The position numbers were made by a program, and so were the translations under genes. Below the pieces are notes generated by a model, which had not been told where the DNA came from, searched no databases, and saw only the letters and a program-made list of their open reading frames with translations. From CAVYXZ01 sp965223835 (lineage in GTDB: Bacteria; Chloroflexota; Anaerolineae; Aggregatilineales; Phototrophicaceae): a stretch of DNA of 64,000 nucleotides. This document shows positions 24,622 to 34,092 of this stretch, one piece after another. Within the stretch, counting starts at the first letter, position 1. Each line of letters starts with the position of its first letter. Location of the stretch: the NCBI GenBank assembly GCA_965223835.1, contig OZ245022.1, forward strand, positions 434,001 through 498,000, in the 5' to 3' direction.

Positions 24622-24703
24622 GCCCAAAAGACGAAATCGGCACCCCGGTTCTTACACCCTTTCAGCGAATACTCATGATTGCGTGCTTGTGTGGCGAATG
24701 GCG

Positions 24704-25816
24704 TCAACCCTTCAGCACCTGGCCGATGGTGCCCAGGAACTCGTCGATTTTTGCATGATTAACGCTGTAGTATTTGGTTTTGCCATCGACATCCCGCCGT
24801 TCCGCGATGAAGCCATTGGCAAACAACTGGCTCAGGTAACGTGAGGCCGCCGACTTGTTCAGGTCAAATTGTTCGATGATGTCCTGGGTACTGAGTTCGC
24901 CCTGCTCACGGATCGCTAACAGCACCTGGAGCCGATTATCATCGGCTAGCGCCTTCAAGTGCTGAATCAGCATGTTTAAGTCTGGTTCAGTGCTGGCTGA
25001 CAACCAACGGGCGGTGGGCATCCGCGCCGTGAATACGATGTACAGGGTGGTTTCGTTGCCAAACCACATCACATACGGGCCGTTATGGCGGCTGGGAATG
25101 CACACAATCCGCTCAAAGCGGGCCACAACATCGGCGCGAAAGATTGGACGTAAATCACGACCGGTAATGGCGTGCAAGGCGTCAAATGTTGCCAGATTCC
25201 GCAAATCAACCTGCGCAAAGGCCCGGACCACGCGCTGAATTGCTGACTCCTGGCGCTGCCATTCGGCTTTGAAGTGACCATGCCAGAGATCGTGCAGCAC
25301 GTTTAAGGTCAGGGCATGTAACCGCTGTGGGTCAAAATAGAGGTCAATGACTGCGTTGAGGTTGCCGCCGATGATTTTCTTCGGGACGTTCGCTTCAAGA
25401 TAACGGGCGAATTGGTCGCGGTTATCTTGCAGTTCTGCAAAGGGAATCTCGTGATTGATTTCGGCTTCACTGAAGACCGCCCGATGAGTCGAATGCACCA
25501 ACCAGTAAAGGCAGCTATCGCGCAATTGTCCTGGCGATAGGTCAGCCAACGATTGATAAAACGTCGAAAAATCGTCGCTGGGGTCAACTGCATTCAGCAA
25601 TCCCTCAACCCCCAGCCCCCACATGACCAGCGTTACCGCCGCTAATTGCTGATCGGTCAACGTCAGGCGAACGCGGTCAACCCATTCGTCAACGCCAATA
25701 TGCCGGTCATCACCGCCACGTGGTAAGGCGCTCATGATCGCCAGGGCATGCGCAACTGGTTGCGTTTGCACCACCAGTTGAGGCGGTTCCGGGGCCAGGG
25801 TGTAAGGAAGGGTCAT
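24704..25816 (-). CDS. ArsR-family regulator with large N-terminal domain
   Basis: 370 residues. The winged helix-turn-helix is C-terminal (residues ~285-365: HLKALADDNRLQVLLAIREQ, STQDIIEQFDLNKSAASRYL, ERRDVDGKTKYYSVN), typical of ArsR. The N-terminal ~280 residues are of the DUF5937-like type found in regulators next to efflux pumps and probably sense a ligand. It is the second gene of an operon led by the MFS transporter, 90 bases upstream in transcription order. The inverted repeat at 27303-27330 in front of the transporter is the probable operator, so autoregulated efflux is expected. No metal-binding Cys cluster of classic ArsR is seen, so a drug-like inducer is more probable. Confidence 0.85.
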   Translation of the reverse strand: MTLPYTLAPEPPQLVVQTQPVAHALAIMSALPRGGDDRHIGVDEWVDRVRLTLTDQQLAAVTLVMWGLGVEGLLNAVDPSDDFSTFYQSLADLSPGQLRDSCLYWLVHSTHRAVFSEAEINHEIPFAELQDNRDQFARYLEANVPKKIIGGNLNAVIDLYFDPQRLHALTLNVLHDLWHGHFKAEWQRQESAIQRVVRAFAQVDLRNLATFDALHAITGRDLRPIFRADVVARFERIVCIPSRHNGPYVMWFGNETTLYIVFTARMPTARWLSASTEPDLNMLIQHLKALADDNRLQVLLAIREQGELSTQDIIEQFDLNKSAASRYLSQLFANGFIAERRDVDGKTKYYSVNHAKIDEFLGTIGQVLKG

Positions 25817-25906
25817 CAAGTTTGGCTCTATAGTATCTGCGCAATGCGAAAATAAGCGATCCGTGATATTTGGTGCAGTCGATCCAATAACGCCACAACT
25901 TCTTGC

Positions 25907-27277
25907 TTATGGAGTCACTGCTGTTGGTTCGATTGCTGTCTCGTCGGCGACGGATTCGCTGGTGGGCCGTGCGTCATGGTCTGGCAAAATGGCTTCGATA
26001 TTGCGGATAAACGGGAATACGTAGCCCCCTAAGCCGCTCAATGCACCCAGCACACCGGTAATCAGAAACATTATACCCATACCGGCACCGGGACCAACCC
26101 CGACCCACGCGCCAAACACCGGCACCAGCGCCCCGCCTGCCTGCATCGCTGGCTCAAATACCTGATCGGCTAATGGCCCGACTAACAAGATGCCGACTGG
26201 CATGGTGATCTGGGCGATTAAGCGGCGCACGGCAAACACGCGCCCTTGCAAATCCGGCGGGACTTTGGCCTGCCAGATGGCCTGGTTGGAGCCGTTGATA
26301 ATCGGGATAAAGAACATCAACATGAACCCGCCGATGCTCCACGCGACCACACTTTGCCCCAGCCCCAGAATAACCTGCCCCAGCATGGCATTGAAGAACA
26401 TGCCCACAAAGACGCCATGCACCCGGCGGCGTGGACCACCCCACACTGTCATGGCAATCCCACCCACTAATCCTCCGACACCGAGCATGGTTTGTACCGA
26501 TGCCAGGACGATTTCATCATTGCCTGTCCGGGCCAACACCATGATCGGCAGCAGTGTAAACGAGATAATGCCAAAAAGGTTTGCCAGAAAGAAGATGAAT
26601 TGAATGCCCAACAACGGTGGGCGCTGCCAGATATAGCGAAAGCCGAAGAGCGACTCTTGCAACAGCGTTCCCTGGGCCGCGCGTCCACTGGCGGATTTTT
26701 CTGGTTTTGGGATATGGACAAATATGAGTGTGCCGATCGCGATCAAAAAGGTGATGATGTCGAGCAGCAAGACTCCGCCAATGCCGACGGCGATCAAGAC
26801 CAGGGTGGCGATGGCGGGCGCAACAATCGTGGAGCCGGACTCCGCTGCGGAGCGCATCCCACTGGCCCGGCCATAATGTTTCTTATCGAGCAGCAGCGTG
26901 ACCGTTGCCGAAAATGCGGGAAATTGCAGAGCCTCAAATGTGCTGGCAACCGCCCCGGCCACATACAGATGCCAGATTTGTAACTCACCTAGCGTGAACA
27001 GCAGCAGCAACACCAGTGTCGACAGGCCTGCACCCAGGTCGGCTACCATCATAATCGTTTTCCGGTCCCAGCGGTCTACCAGCGCGCCTGCCAATGGACT
27101 GAACACAATGGTGGGCGCAAAGGCGAAAAACGCGACCATTGCCAGTGCCGTCGCGGAACCAGTGATCTCATAGGCCCAGATCGTCAAAGCGAAACGGGAC
27201 ATTGCGGTCCCCACCAGCGAGACGGTCTGCCCGAACCATAAGATTGAAAATCCTCGAAACCCACCAATTTGCCGCAT
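25907..27277 (-). CDS. MFS efflux transporter (DHA3/macrolide-efflux type)
   Basis: 456 residues from ATG 27277 (ATG... RQIGGFRGFSILWFGQTVS), an alternative start being 27292. Twelve hydrophobic segments and the loop LVDRWDRKTIMMVADLGAG between TM2 and TM3 are typical of MefA/DHA3 antiporters, which expel drugs or metabolites using the proton gradient. A second conserved LDKKHYGRASGMRSAAESGS lies in the central loop. It is cotranscribed with the ArsR-type regulator and preceded by a perfect operator-like inverted repeat. Substrate unknown; export of the lasso peptide is conceivable but its regulator and distance (5 kb) give no direct support. Confidence 0.88.
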   Translation of the reverse strand: MRQIGGFRGFSILWFGQTVSLVGTAMSRFALTIWAYEITGSATALAMVAFFAFAPTIVFSPLAGALVDRWDRKTIMMVADLGAGLSTLVLLLLFTLGELQIWHLYVAGAVASTFEALQFPAFSATVTLLLDKKHYGRASGMRSAAESGSTIVAPAIATLVLIAVGIGGVLLLDIITFLIAIGTLIFVHIPKPEKSASGRAAQGTLLQESLFGFRYIWQRPPLLGIQFIFFLANLFGIISFTLLPIMVLARTGNDEIVLASVQTMLGVGGLVGGIAMTVWGGPRRRVHGVFVGMFFNAMLGQVILGLGQSVVAWSIGGFMLMFFIPIINGSNQAIWQAKVPPDLQGRVFAVRRLIAQITMPVGILLVGPLADQVFEPAMQAGGALVPVFGAWVGVGPGAGMGIMFLITGVLGALSGLGGYVFPFIRNIEAILPDHDARPTSESVADETAIEPTAVTP

Positions 27278-27302
27278 AGCCCAGTACCTCAATCTGATAT
27301 TC

Positions 27303-27330
27303 TTATATTCTCAAATTTTCGAGAATATAA
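27303..27330. promoter_or_regulatory. Candidate ArsR operator (10-bp perfect inverted repeat)
   Basis: TTATATTCTC (27303-27312) and its complement GAGAATATAA (27321-27330) are separated by 8 bases. The site lies 26 bases upstream of the MFS start in an AT-rich promoter region. Length, spacing and composition fit ArsR-type dimer operators. Confidence 0.65.
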
Positions 27331-27423
27331 AATAGAATAAGGCATTTGGCCTCAATCTGTCAAGCTCATCCAGAGTTTGACTTGCATGATAGTCGTTTGG
27401 ATTTGCCGAGTTGTCGTTAAATG

Positions 27424-28134
27424 TTAACTGGGATCACTCACCAACTGTTGTTCGTGCACTGCTCTCACTACCGGTGCTGCCGGACTCCAGGCGAACCAGC
27501 TGGGGAAGGCGCGGGTATATTGCGGGCTGCCCTCAACCGCTAAACCATAATCACCAAGTGCTTCGGCATAGGTGATGCGGCCCAGCCACAACTGAAACAG
27601 GTTTGAAGTCGGGGCTGTGACCACAACATTAACCTCGTAGCCAGGATCAGTCTGGCAAATCGTCACATCATCCGGTTGCAACACCAGCCAGTAGGTCTCC
27701 GATTTTTCCACTCGAAAATTGAATTGCACAACCGTTCGGCCCAGCGGCAGTTGCTCAACATTGACCCGGTTGCGCATCCACCACATGAGCAGCAGCGGGT
27801 CGAGTTTGTCCGAGGCGGGATCGCCAAAGGCCCAGGTTGCCCCCCACCACAGCAGCGCCTCAATGACCCCATGCAAATCCGCTCCCGCTGGTGTTAGGTG
27901 GTATTCGGTGGTCTGGCGGCCTGATTCACGAATCTGTTTTTCGATAATGCCCGCGGCTTGCAATTGTTGCAGGCGTTTTGCCAGTAGCGCTTTGGATAGT
28001 CCCGGCAGTCCCCGCCGGAGGTCGTTAAAATGCGCCGTTCCAGTCAGCATATCGCGCAGAATCAGTAGCGTCCAACGATCGCCGAGAATTTCCAGCGCCT
28101 GCGCCACCGGGCAGTATTGACCATATTTTGACAT
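27424..28134 (-). CDS. HxlR-family transcriptional regulator with C-terminal SCP2-like domain
   Basis: 236 residues. The N-terminal winged helix (residues ~5-100: YCPVAQALEILGDRWTLL, ILRDMLTGTAHFNDLRRG, KALLAKRLQQLQ, TTEYHLTPAGADL) is characteristic of HxlR regulators, including the Cys at position 8 seen in many redox- or aldehyde-responsive members. The remaining ~130 residues resemble SCP2 sterol-carrier-like domains often fused to HxlR. It is divergent from a methyltransferase gene, sharing a 95-base intergenic region that contains TATGCTAA (28144-28151) and TTAGCATA (28187-28194) as widely spaced inverted half-sites. The target is probably the methyltransferase or itself. Confidence 0.88.
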   Translation of the reverse strand: MSKYGQYCPVAQALEILGDRWTLLILRDMLTGTAHFNDLRRGLPGLSKALLAKRLQQLQAAGIIEKQIRESGRQTTEYHLTPAGADLHGVIEALLWWGATWAFGDPASDKLDPLLLMWWMRNRVNVEQLPLGRTVVQFNFRVEKSETYWLVLQPDDVTICQTDPGYEVNVVVTAPTSNLFQLWLGRITYAEALGDYGLAVEGSPQYTRAFPSWFAWSPAAPVVRAVHEQQLVSDPS

Positions 28135-28229
28135 TGATTCCCCTATGCTAACTGGTTTATTTTGTGAACTTGTTCCGGTGCCTATTTTAGCATAACGTAA
28201 TCATGTTTGTTATAGTTTTGGGAGATTTG

Positions 28230-29024
28230 ATGGTGGAAAACATTGATAAAGGCCAGGTTGTTCGCAGCGCCGCAGAAGTCTATGACGAGTTCTTTGTTCC
28301 CGCGCTGTTCGCTGAATGGCCGGAACCGATTATTCAAGCAGCCCGGATCCAGCCCGGTCAACAAGTGCTGGATGTCGCCTGTGGCACCGGGGTGCTCACA
28401 CACGCCGTTGCCGAACAGGTCGGTACGACGGGCAACGTCATTGGGCTGGACATCAACGAGGGGATGTTAGCGGTCGCAGCCCAAAAAGCGCCGGACATTG
28501 AATGGCGGCCCGGCCCGGCTGAGGCCCTCCCCTTCCCAGATAATCACTTCGACGCGGTGGTAAGCCAGTTTGGGCTGATGTTTTTTGAAGACCAGCCGGC
28601 GGCTCTGCGCGAGATGCTACGCGTATTGCGACCCGGTGGTCACATGGCGGTTGCGGTTTGGGGGTTGTTGTCCGAAACACCCGGCTATCTGGCAATGGTG
28701 GAATTATTGCAACGATTGTTCGGTGATGAAGCCGCCAATGGGATTCGTGCTCCGTATAATTTGGGTGCGGTTGATAATCTGCGTGCATTATTAAATGCTG
28801 CCGGAATCAATGACGCCCAAATCACGACTCGGATTGGCACCGCGCGGTTTCCGTCGATTGATGATTGGGTTTATACGGACATCAAAGGCTGGGTACTGGC
28901 CGACATGCTGGATGATGCCCAGTTTGATGTGTTGTTGCAAGCGGCCCGGCAACACCTGCAAGCATATGTTACGGCTGATGGCAGCGTGGCCTTTGCCGCC
29001 CCAGGGCATATTATCTCAGTGTAA
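28230..29024 (+). CDS. Class I SAM-dependent methyltransferase (UbiE-like)
   Basis: 264 residues from ATG 28230, with GGGAGA at 28220-28225; the upstream ATG at 28203 has no ribosome-binding site. SAM-binding motif I is VLDVACGTGVLTHAV, followed by GLDINEGMLAVAAQKA, AEALPFPDNHFDAVVSQFGLMFF (motif II/post II) and RVLRPGGHMAVAVWG. This pattern fits small-molecule C- or O-methyltransferases of the UbiE/Methyltransf_11 group. The substrate is unknown. Its divergent HxlR neighbour suggests ligand-controlled expression. It ends convergently with the SDR gene, 23 bases away. Confidence 0.88.
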   Translation: MVENIDKGQVVRSAAEVYDEFFVPALFAEWPEPIIQAARIQPGQQVLDVACGTGVLTHAVAEQVGTTGNVIGLDINEGMLAVAAQKAPDIEWRPGPAEALPFPDNHFDAVVSQFGLMFFEDQPAALREMLRVLRPGGHMAVAVWGLLSETPGYLAMVELLQRLFGDEAANGIRAPYNLGAVDNLRALLNAAGINDAQITTRIGTARFPSIDDWVYTDIKGWVLADMLDDAQFDVLLQAARQHLQAYVTADGSVAFAAPGHIISV

Positions 29025-29047
29025 AAACCAGCATAATTTTTCGACAG

Positions 29048-29827
29048 CTAATCCTGGGGTTGTTCGCCTTTGACGCTTAAACCACCGTCAACCGTGTAAT
29101 TCGCACCGGTGACAAAACTGGCGTCGTCTGAAGCGAGAAAGACAAACACGCTGGCGACCTCATCAATCAACCCGACCCGCCCAATGGGATGCATCGCATC
29201 GAATTCCTGGCGCAAGGCTGCCGGACTTTGCTGTTGTGACAAGAAATCGTGAAGCATTGGCGAGTCGATGGTTCCCGGCGAAACCGAGTTAACGCGAATG
29301 CCGTGCTGTGCATAATCAGTTGACATAGCGCGGGTTAAGGAGATTAACGCACCTTTGGTCGCGCTGTAAGCCGCAATCCCCGGCAACCCCAGGATACCGG
29401 TCACTGATGCCATGTGAATGATGCTGCCCTGTCCAAGTTCCAGCATATCCGGGATAACTTCGCGGCACAGCAAAAAGGTCCCGCGTACATTGACGGCAAA
29501 CACTGCGTCCCAATCGTCCAGCGCCGTTTCGTGGATGGTGCCGGTGGGCAGCACCGCCGCATTATTCACCAGCACATCCACTGGACCGAAATGGTCCCGC
29601 AGTTGCGCCATGGCGGTTTTGACCTGATCCGGGTCACGTACATCACAGGCCAGCGCCAGCGCCGCCCCGCCGGTTGCGGCGATTTGTTGTACTGTTGCTT
29701 GCGCACCGGTTAACTGGTTGTCGAGTACGCCGACCTGTGCCCCTTCCGCCGCGAATCGGGTTGCGATTCCCGCGCCGATCCCTCGACCAGCCCCGGTGAC
29801 GACTGCCACTTTTCCACCCAAACGCAT
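29048..29827 (-). CDS. Short-chain dehydrogenase/reductase
   Basis: 259 residues, classic SDR. The cofactor motif TGAGRGIG (11-18), the NNAG equivalent VLVNNAAV, active-site Ser in MASVTGILG, YSATK (Tyr-x3-Lys) and the C-terminal FVTGANYTVDGG are all present. Presence of D after strand 2 (GVLDNQLTG) suggests NAD(H) preference. It oxidises an alcohol or reduces a ketone in the cytoplasm; the substrate is not evident. It is divergent from the GH4 glycosidase, separated by 130 bases, so a role in sugar metabolism is possible but unproven. Confidence 0.92.
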   Translation of the reverse strand: MRLGGKVAVVTGAGRGIGAGIATRFAAEGAQVGVLDNQLTGAQATVQQIAATGGAALALACDVRDPDQVKTAMAQLRDHFGPVDVLVNNAAVLPTGTIHETALDDWDAVFAVNVRGTFLLCREVIPDMLELGQGSIIHMASVTGILGLPGIAAYSATKGALISLTRAMSTDYAQHGIRVNSVSPGTIDSPMLHDFLSQQQSPAALRQEFDAMHPIGRVGLIDEVASVFVFLASDDASFVTGANYTVDGGLSVKGEQPQD

Positions 29828-29957
29828 GATTTGTCTCCTCTTTTGTGCTTGTCCATCAATAATAACGCACCCTGCAATATAAGATGTGACTTTAAACTAC
29901 CTGTATAAGGTGGTATAGACTGGTATACTGAGTGAGGTCAAACGATGGGAGGGAAAC

Positions 29958-31313
29958 ATGGCGAAGAAATCGGTAATCACCGTGATTGGTGCGGCCAGCA
30001 CGACATTTGGGCCGAAAGTGCTACGCGACATTCTCAATCACCCGCAGGTGGGCGGCAGTACCTTGCGCTTTGTGGACATCAATGCCGAGCGCCTCGCCAT
30101 TTATGACCGGCTGGCGCACAAACTCAACCGTTTGCTGCCAGAGCCGATTTCCATTCAATCGACCACCAACCGCCGCGAGGTATTAGCTGGCAGTGATTAT
30201 GTGATTATTTCGGTCGACACGGGTCACTACAACACCTGGGAGCAGGATTTTTCGATTCCCGCGAAGCATGGCATCCGCCAGATTCTGGGCGAACTTGGCG
30301 GGCCAGGCGGCCTGTTTCATTCGCTGCGCCAGATTCCCTTGCACCTGGAAATCGCCCAGGACATTGCCGAGTTATGCCCACAGGCGCTGGTGATGGTTGC
30401 GTCCAATCCTTTGAACCGCATCTGCCTAGCACTAGAACGTTACAACCAGGTCGGGCAAATCGTCGGGTTGTGTCACGGTGTCGAGATGGCGCTCTATTTG
30501 TACCTCAATCGCATCCTCGACATCGAGGGCGACGATATGGAAGTCACCGCAGCCGGGACCAATCACCTGACATGGATTCTGGACCTGCGCCGCAAATCAA
30601 CCGGCGAAGACCTGATCCCATTCATGAAAGATCGCCTGAGCCAGTTGGATGATCGAAAGCAGTCGCTGTCGCGCAAGCTGCTTGATGTCTATGGCTATTT
30701 TTCCGGCACGCTGGATAGCCATGCCGGGGAGTATATCCCCTATGCTCACGAGTTCTATGGCGTGACTGGCATTGATTTCGCGGCTCATCTGGAACAAGAA
30801 CACCAGCGCTGGGACTATTTGCGGCGGCTGGCCGATGAAGACGCAGAATGGGACAAGTACGAGCAGGTTTATGGTGACCAGCAGGCGCTTTCTGAAGAAC
30901 TCCGCCTTGATGATTTCTTCAAGCCGCGTAGCTGGGCCGATACGCTGGCCTTTCCCATTATCGCTGCCATGACCGACAATTTTGTCCATCGGATGCCCGC
31001 GCTTAATCTGGTCAATACTGGACAAATCTCCAATCTCCCTGATGGCATTTTTGTCGAAACGCCGGGGATGGTCGATGGGTCGGGCGGGGTGTATCCGGTT
31101 GCTATTGGCGACCTGCCCAAACCACTGGCAGCTTTCTGTCGCCGCGACATCGACCAGATGGAACTGACGGTAGAGGCCGGTGTGACCGGGGATCGCAACC
31201 TGATCTTGCAAGCCATGCTGCTGGACCCGGTGGTTGATAGCGTGCGCAACGCCGAAGCGACATTAGACGAGATGCTCAAGGTTCATGCTCAATATTTACC
31301 GCAATTTGTGTGA
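29958..31313 (+). CDS. Glycoside hydrolase family 4 protein
   Basis: 451 residues with GGGAGGGAAAC before the ATG. The Rossmann segment VITVIGAASTTFGPKVL starts the protein. GH4 landmarks are IRQILGELGGPGGLFHSLRQ, VASNPLNRICLALERY, C172 in LCHGVEM and H203 in NHLTWILD, the conserved metal-binding Cys and His. GH4 enzymes use NAD+ and Mn2+ in a redox elimination-addition cycle to cleave alpha- or beta-glycosides, including alpha-galactosides, glucuronides and 6-phospho-glucosides. No PTS genes are seen, so a non-phosphorylated substrate such as an alpha-galactoside or alpha-glucuronide is more likely. Subfamily cannot be fixed by eye. The upstream region has GTATAGACTGGTATAC-like repeated half-sites near 29910-29930. 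Confidence 0.9.
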   Translation: MAKKSVITVIGAASTTFGPKVLRDILNHPQVGGSTLRFVDINAERLAIYDRLAHKLNRLLPEPISIQSTTNRREVLAGSDYVIISVDTGHYNTWEQDFSIPAKHGIRQILGELGGPGGLFHSLRQIPLHLEIAQDIAELCPQALVMVASNPLNRICLALERYNQVGQIVGLCHGVEMALYLYLNRILDIEGDDMEVTAAGTNHLTWILDLRRKSTGEDLIPFMKDRLSQLDDRKQSLSRKLLDVYGYFSGTLDSHAGEYIPYAHEFYGVTGIDFAAHLEQEHQRWDYLRRLADEDAEWDKYEQVYGDQQALSEELRLDDFFKPRSWADTLAFPIIAAMTDNFVHRMPALNLVNTGQISNLPDGIFVETPGMVDGSGGVYPVAIGDLPKPLAAFCRRDIDQMELTVEAGVTGDRNLILQAMLLDPVVDSVRNAEATLDEMLKVHAQYLPQFV

Positions 31314-31476
31314 CTTTGGTCTGAAATGTAGCCTGGTGACAGAGGGTAATGTAATCTCACTTCAGAACCTACAATCAAGTCAATTCATAAGCTTCTCTTT
31401 TACCTGGCTTTTGCCCTAACATAGCGGTCGAATATGTTATGACCCTGACAGTGGGACACATGATCGCTAGTGCCCA

Positions 31477-32250
31477 TTAACCGCTGTCAGTTGGGGTAGC
31501 GGGGTTAGTGTAGGGCTGGTGCAGTTTAACAGGTTCCTGGGATTCAGCCCTGACTTGCTTGGCACGCAGATTGAGCAATTCGACAAAAACTGAGAAGGCC
31601 ATCGCAAAATAGATATAGCCTTTGGGGATGTGCTGGTGGAGGCCTTCGACCACCAGCGTGAAGCCGATGAGAAGCAAGAAGCTGAGTGCCAGCATCTTGA
31701 CGGTAGGATGTTTGTTCACGAAATCACTGATGCTGCCCGCCGAAAACAGCATGATGGCGATGGCGACGATGACCGCAATAATCATAATCATGATTTCGTC
31801 CACCATACCGACAGCCGTTATCACCGAATCCAGTGAGAAGACGACATCTAACACCATGATCTGGAGAACTACAGCGGTAAACGATGGGACCACTTTGGCG
31901 TCGGCGTGACCGCTTTCACCTTCCAACCGTTCATGAATTTCATGGGTTGCTTTGCCCAGCAGAAAAACGCCCCCAATGAGCAGGATCAAGTCTCGCCCAG
32001 AAATCTGTTGACCCAGAACGGAAAAAAGTGGTGCCGTCAGGCCAATAATCCATGAAATTGCGAGTAGCATGATGATGCGTGTGATGAGCGCTAAGGCCAG
32101 GCCCACTTGTCTTGCCCGCGCTTGTTGGTCTTCCGGGAGTTTCCCAGCTAGTATCGAGATAAACACCACATTATCAACGCCCAACACAATCTCCAGCACG
32201 ATCAAGGTCAACAATCCGATCCAAGCATCAGGATTCGATATCCATTCCAT
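31477..32250 (-). CDS. TerC-family integral membrane protein
   Basis: 257 residues from ATG 32250, with GAGGAAC upstream; the longer frame to 32643 extends through an ATPase relic and is not part of the gene. Seven hydrophobic segments and the acidic motifs LEIVLGVDNVVFISIL, GGVFLLGKATHEIHERLEG and MVLDVVFSLDSVITAVGM are diagnostic of TerC, a family linked to Mn2+ export and tellurite resistance. YkoY/Alx-like members protect against metal overload or alter pH response. A cation ATPase relic just upstream and an intact one at 63.5 kb may belong to the same metal-homeostasis theme, though this is only positional. Confidence 0.93.
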   Translation of the reverse strand: MEWISNPDAWIGLLTLIVLEIVLGVDNVVFISILAGKLPEDQQARARQVGLALALITRIIMLLAISWIIGLTAPLFSVLGQQISGRDLILLIGGVFLLGKATHEIHERLEGESGHADAKVVPSFTAVVLQIMVLDVVFSLDSVITAVGMVDEIMIMIIAVIVAIAIMLFSAGSISDFVNKHPTVKMLALSFLLLIGFTLVVEGLHQHIPKGYIYFAMAFSVFVELLNLRAKQVRAESQEPVKLHQPYTNPATPTDSG

Positions 32251-32469
32251 AGTAGTTCCTCTATAATTTCGTACATTGCGTTGGCTTCGGCAGTTAAGCC
32301 ATGTCTCTTGGTTTTGATTTTGTACCAGGAATACAATATCAGCAACACTCGACTGCCGTAGCCTATTTAAAGTGGCCCTACCGCTTTCCAGGACGCTAAC
32401 AAACATTTCACCGTTAGGGCATTGGTATCCTGGCCGACCCAGGCGTTGAAGATGCCACAGCCTAGTTAG

Positions 32470-32560
32470 AAACCCGCGCCAAATAAGCAACTTTTCCAGT
32501 TCACGGGTCCAGAACACGGCTGTGCATAGCACCAGATATAGCGCCCTTGCCTCAAAAGGA
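32470..32560 (-). pseudogene. Relic of a P-type cation ATPase C-terminus
   Basis: The frame here reads ALYLVLCTAVFWTRELEK then LLIWRGF, clearly related to the last residues of the P-type ATPase at 63479-64000 (ALCLVLGTVVFWTSELEK, LLIRRGVFK). DNA in the two places is also similar over ~80 bases. Only the terminal segment remains and no stop follows in the expected place, so this is a decayed duplicate end. The rest of the 32251-32777 gap holds no other gene I can support. Confidence 0.7.
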
Positions 32561-32777
32561 TTCCAATAAATTTCCAATCTACTCGTACGTTCCGTTGGAA
32601 CCTGATCTCCTCCAATTCGATCATCCTTGCGCTTCAGAAACAAATGCTATTTGCTCGTTGCGACGCAAGTGACAACTCATCCCCCACCCATTTTCCCCAA
32701 TCGGGTGGCGACATGGATTCGTCATCCGGCTATGGTGGGTAGCGTATGGCAAAAAGCACAAGGAGAAGATTTTAGCC

Positions 32778-33571
32778 ATGAGTTTCAATCGTAATACCCG
32801 TTCGGTCATCGTCGTCATTGCGCTGCTGCTGGGGGTTCTGGCAGTTTCCGCCCAGCACCATCTGGAAAAGCAAACCGGCATCCGGTTTAGCTACACGCAG
32901 TTTCGGGCGTTGCTCAGCAAACATGAGTATGTCTATCGTCAACCGAAACACCATCTGAGCGATTTGCAGGATGCCGAGGCCAAAGCGGCAGCCGAAGAAC
33001 TGCTGGATTGGTTGAAAAAAAGTCCCTCACCGAAGTCGCCTTCGTCCTCCTCTTTGTGGACGAAACGAGCGTGAGCCTGCATCCGGTGCTGCGGCGCTGC
33101 TGGATGAAACGCGGGCAGCGCAAAACTATTCCTGCGCCTGGTTCACCCCATTACATCCATACCTTCGGGGCGTACAACTGGCGCGATGTCACCGTCTGGC
33201 ATCAGACTCAGGCTCGCAAAAACAGTGACAGCTTCATCGCGTTCATTGAGTATCTCATGCTGGAAGCCAATCCTGATATCAAGGTGGTCATCGTCATGGA
33301 CAATGCTTCCTATCATCGCAGCCGCGCGAGCATGGCCGCTTTGAGCCTATTTGCGGCATGCTTGCATGTGGTGTGGTTGCCCCGCTATTGTCCCTTCCTT
33401 AATGCCATCGAACGCTTCTGGTTGCATTTGAAATCTTTAGCCGCAGCTAATTGTTTACACCACGACATCGCCGATTTGATCGCCGCCATTGACCAGACCA
33501 TCCACAACCAGAACCAACCGGGACATCCTGATCGCCTCAATTTCGCTAAACACTTCCCACTAACGGCATAG
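32778..33571 (+). pseudogene. IS630-family transposase remnant fused to a truncated chromosomal gene start
   Basis: Two frames make one transposase. Frame A (32778-33074) carries the second half of an IS630 N-terminal domain (HHLEKQTGIRFSYTQFRALL, HHLSDLQDAEAKAAAEELL). Frame B (33008-33571) has the DDE core: D in FVDETSVSLHP, D in VIVMDNASYHR and E in FLNAIERFWLHLK. They meet at a run of seven A (33015-33021), where a -1 slip restores one protein. Some IS630 elements use programmed slippage there. However, the first ~25 residues of frame A (SVIVVIALLLGVLAV, with AAGGAGA upstream of the ATG) look like the membrane start of an unrelated gene, so the element is 5'-truncated. No terminal repeats were found. 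Confidence 0.75.
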
Positions 33572-34092
33572 CTTAGCTCAAAGGATTGTATCATGTTGCG
33601 TACGACTTTATCTGTGGCTGGTCAGCCAGTTGGCTCCCGATAGCGTGATTTGATTTGCGTGCGTATCCACTACACGTACAGTCAGCCGTATTTATCGGTG
33701 CCGGTTATGACCACCGGTGTAATACTGGATTACAAGCTGGTTAAGCATGTTCTGTACCTCGAGATCCAACAACCGTGACTATCCAGCATTAAAATGACCA
33801 GGCCATCATCACAATAATAAATGAAAAGAGGGTATTTTTATAATGATTCTTGAGCGAAAAGTGGAGTTTGCCGGGCAGAAAGATTAAACTCCAGCAGCGA
33901 GACATAATATAGTGACCACCCAAATTGGCCGAACATAACAAAAGTGATGCTGCTAAGGCACGATGATAAACATACCCAAAGGTAGAAATATCAAAAGTGC
34001 CGTAGTCACGACACCAACGATTACCAATCGATATTTCGCTTGCGGTAAAATTGGCTTTCAAAGCAATGATCTGTTCAGATTTATCCAGGAAA
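33572..34092. other. 521-base gap without a convincing gene
   Basis: Low-complexity AT-rich DNA after the IS630 remnant. A 90-codon minus-strand frame (33789-34061) has no ribosome-binding site or family resemblance and is left out. TGGCTGGTCAGCCA near 33615-33630 is a small perfect palindrome of unknown meaning. Confidence 0.5.

Noticed and set aside
24193..24627. Two separate genes at DUF3179 (24217-24627 and 23554-24195)
   Set aside because: Both are in the same frame and join with family-conserved residues across one TGA; two independent genes would need a start inside the conserved motif.
33789..34061. 90-codon minus-strand ORF
   Set aside because: No ribosome-binding site or family match, low complexity and within an apparently non-coding AT-rich gap.
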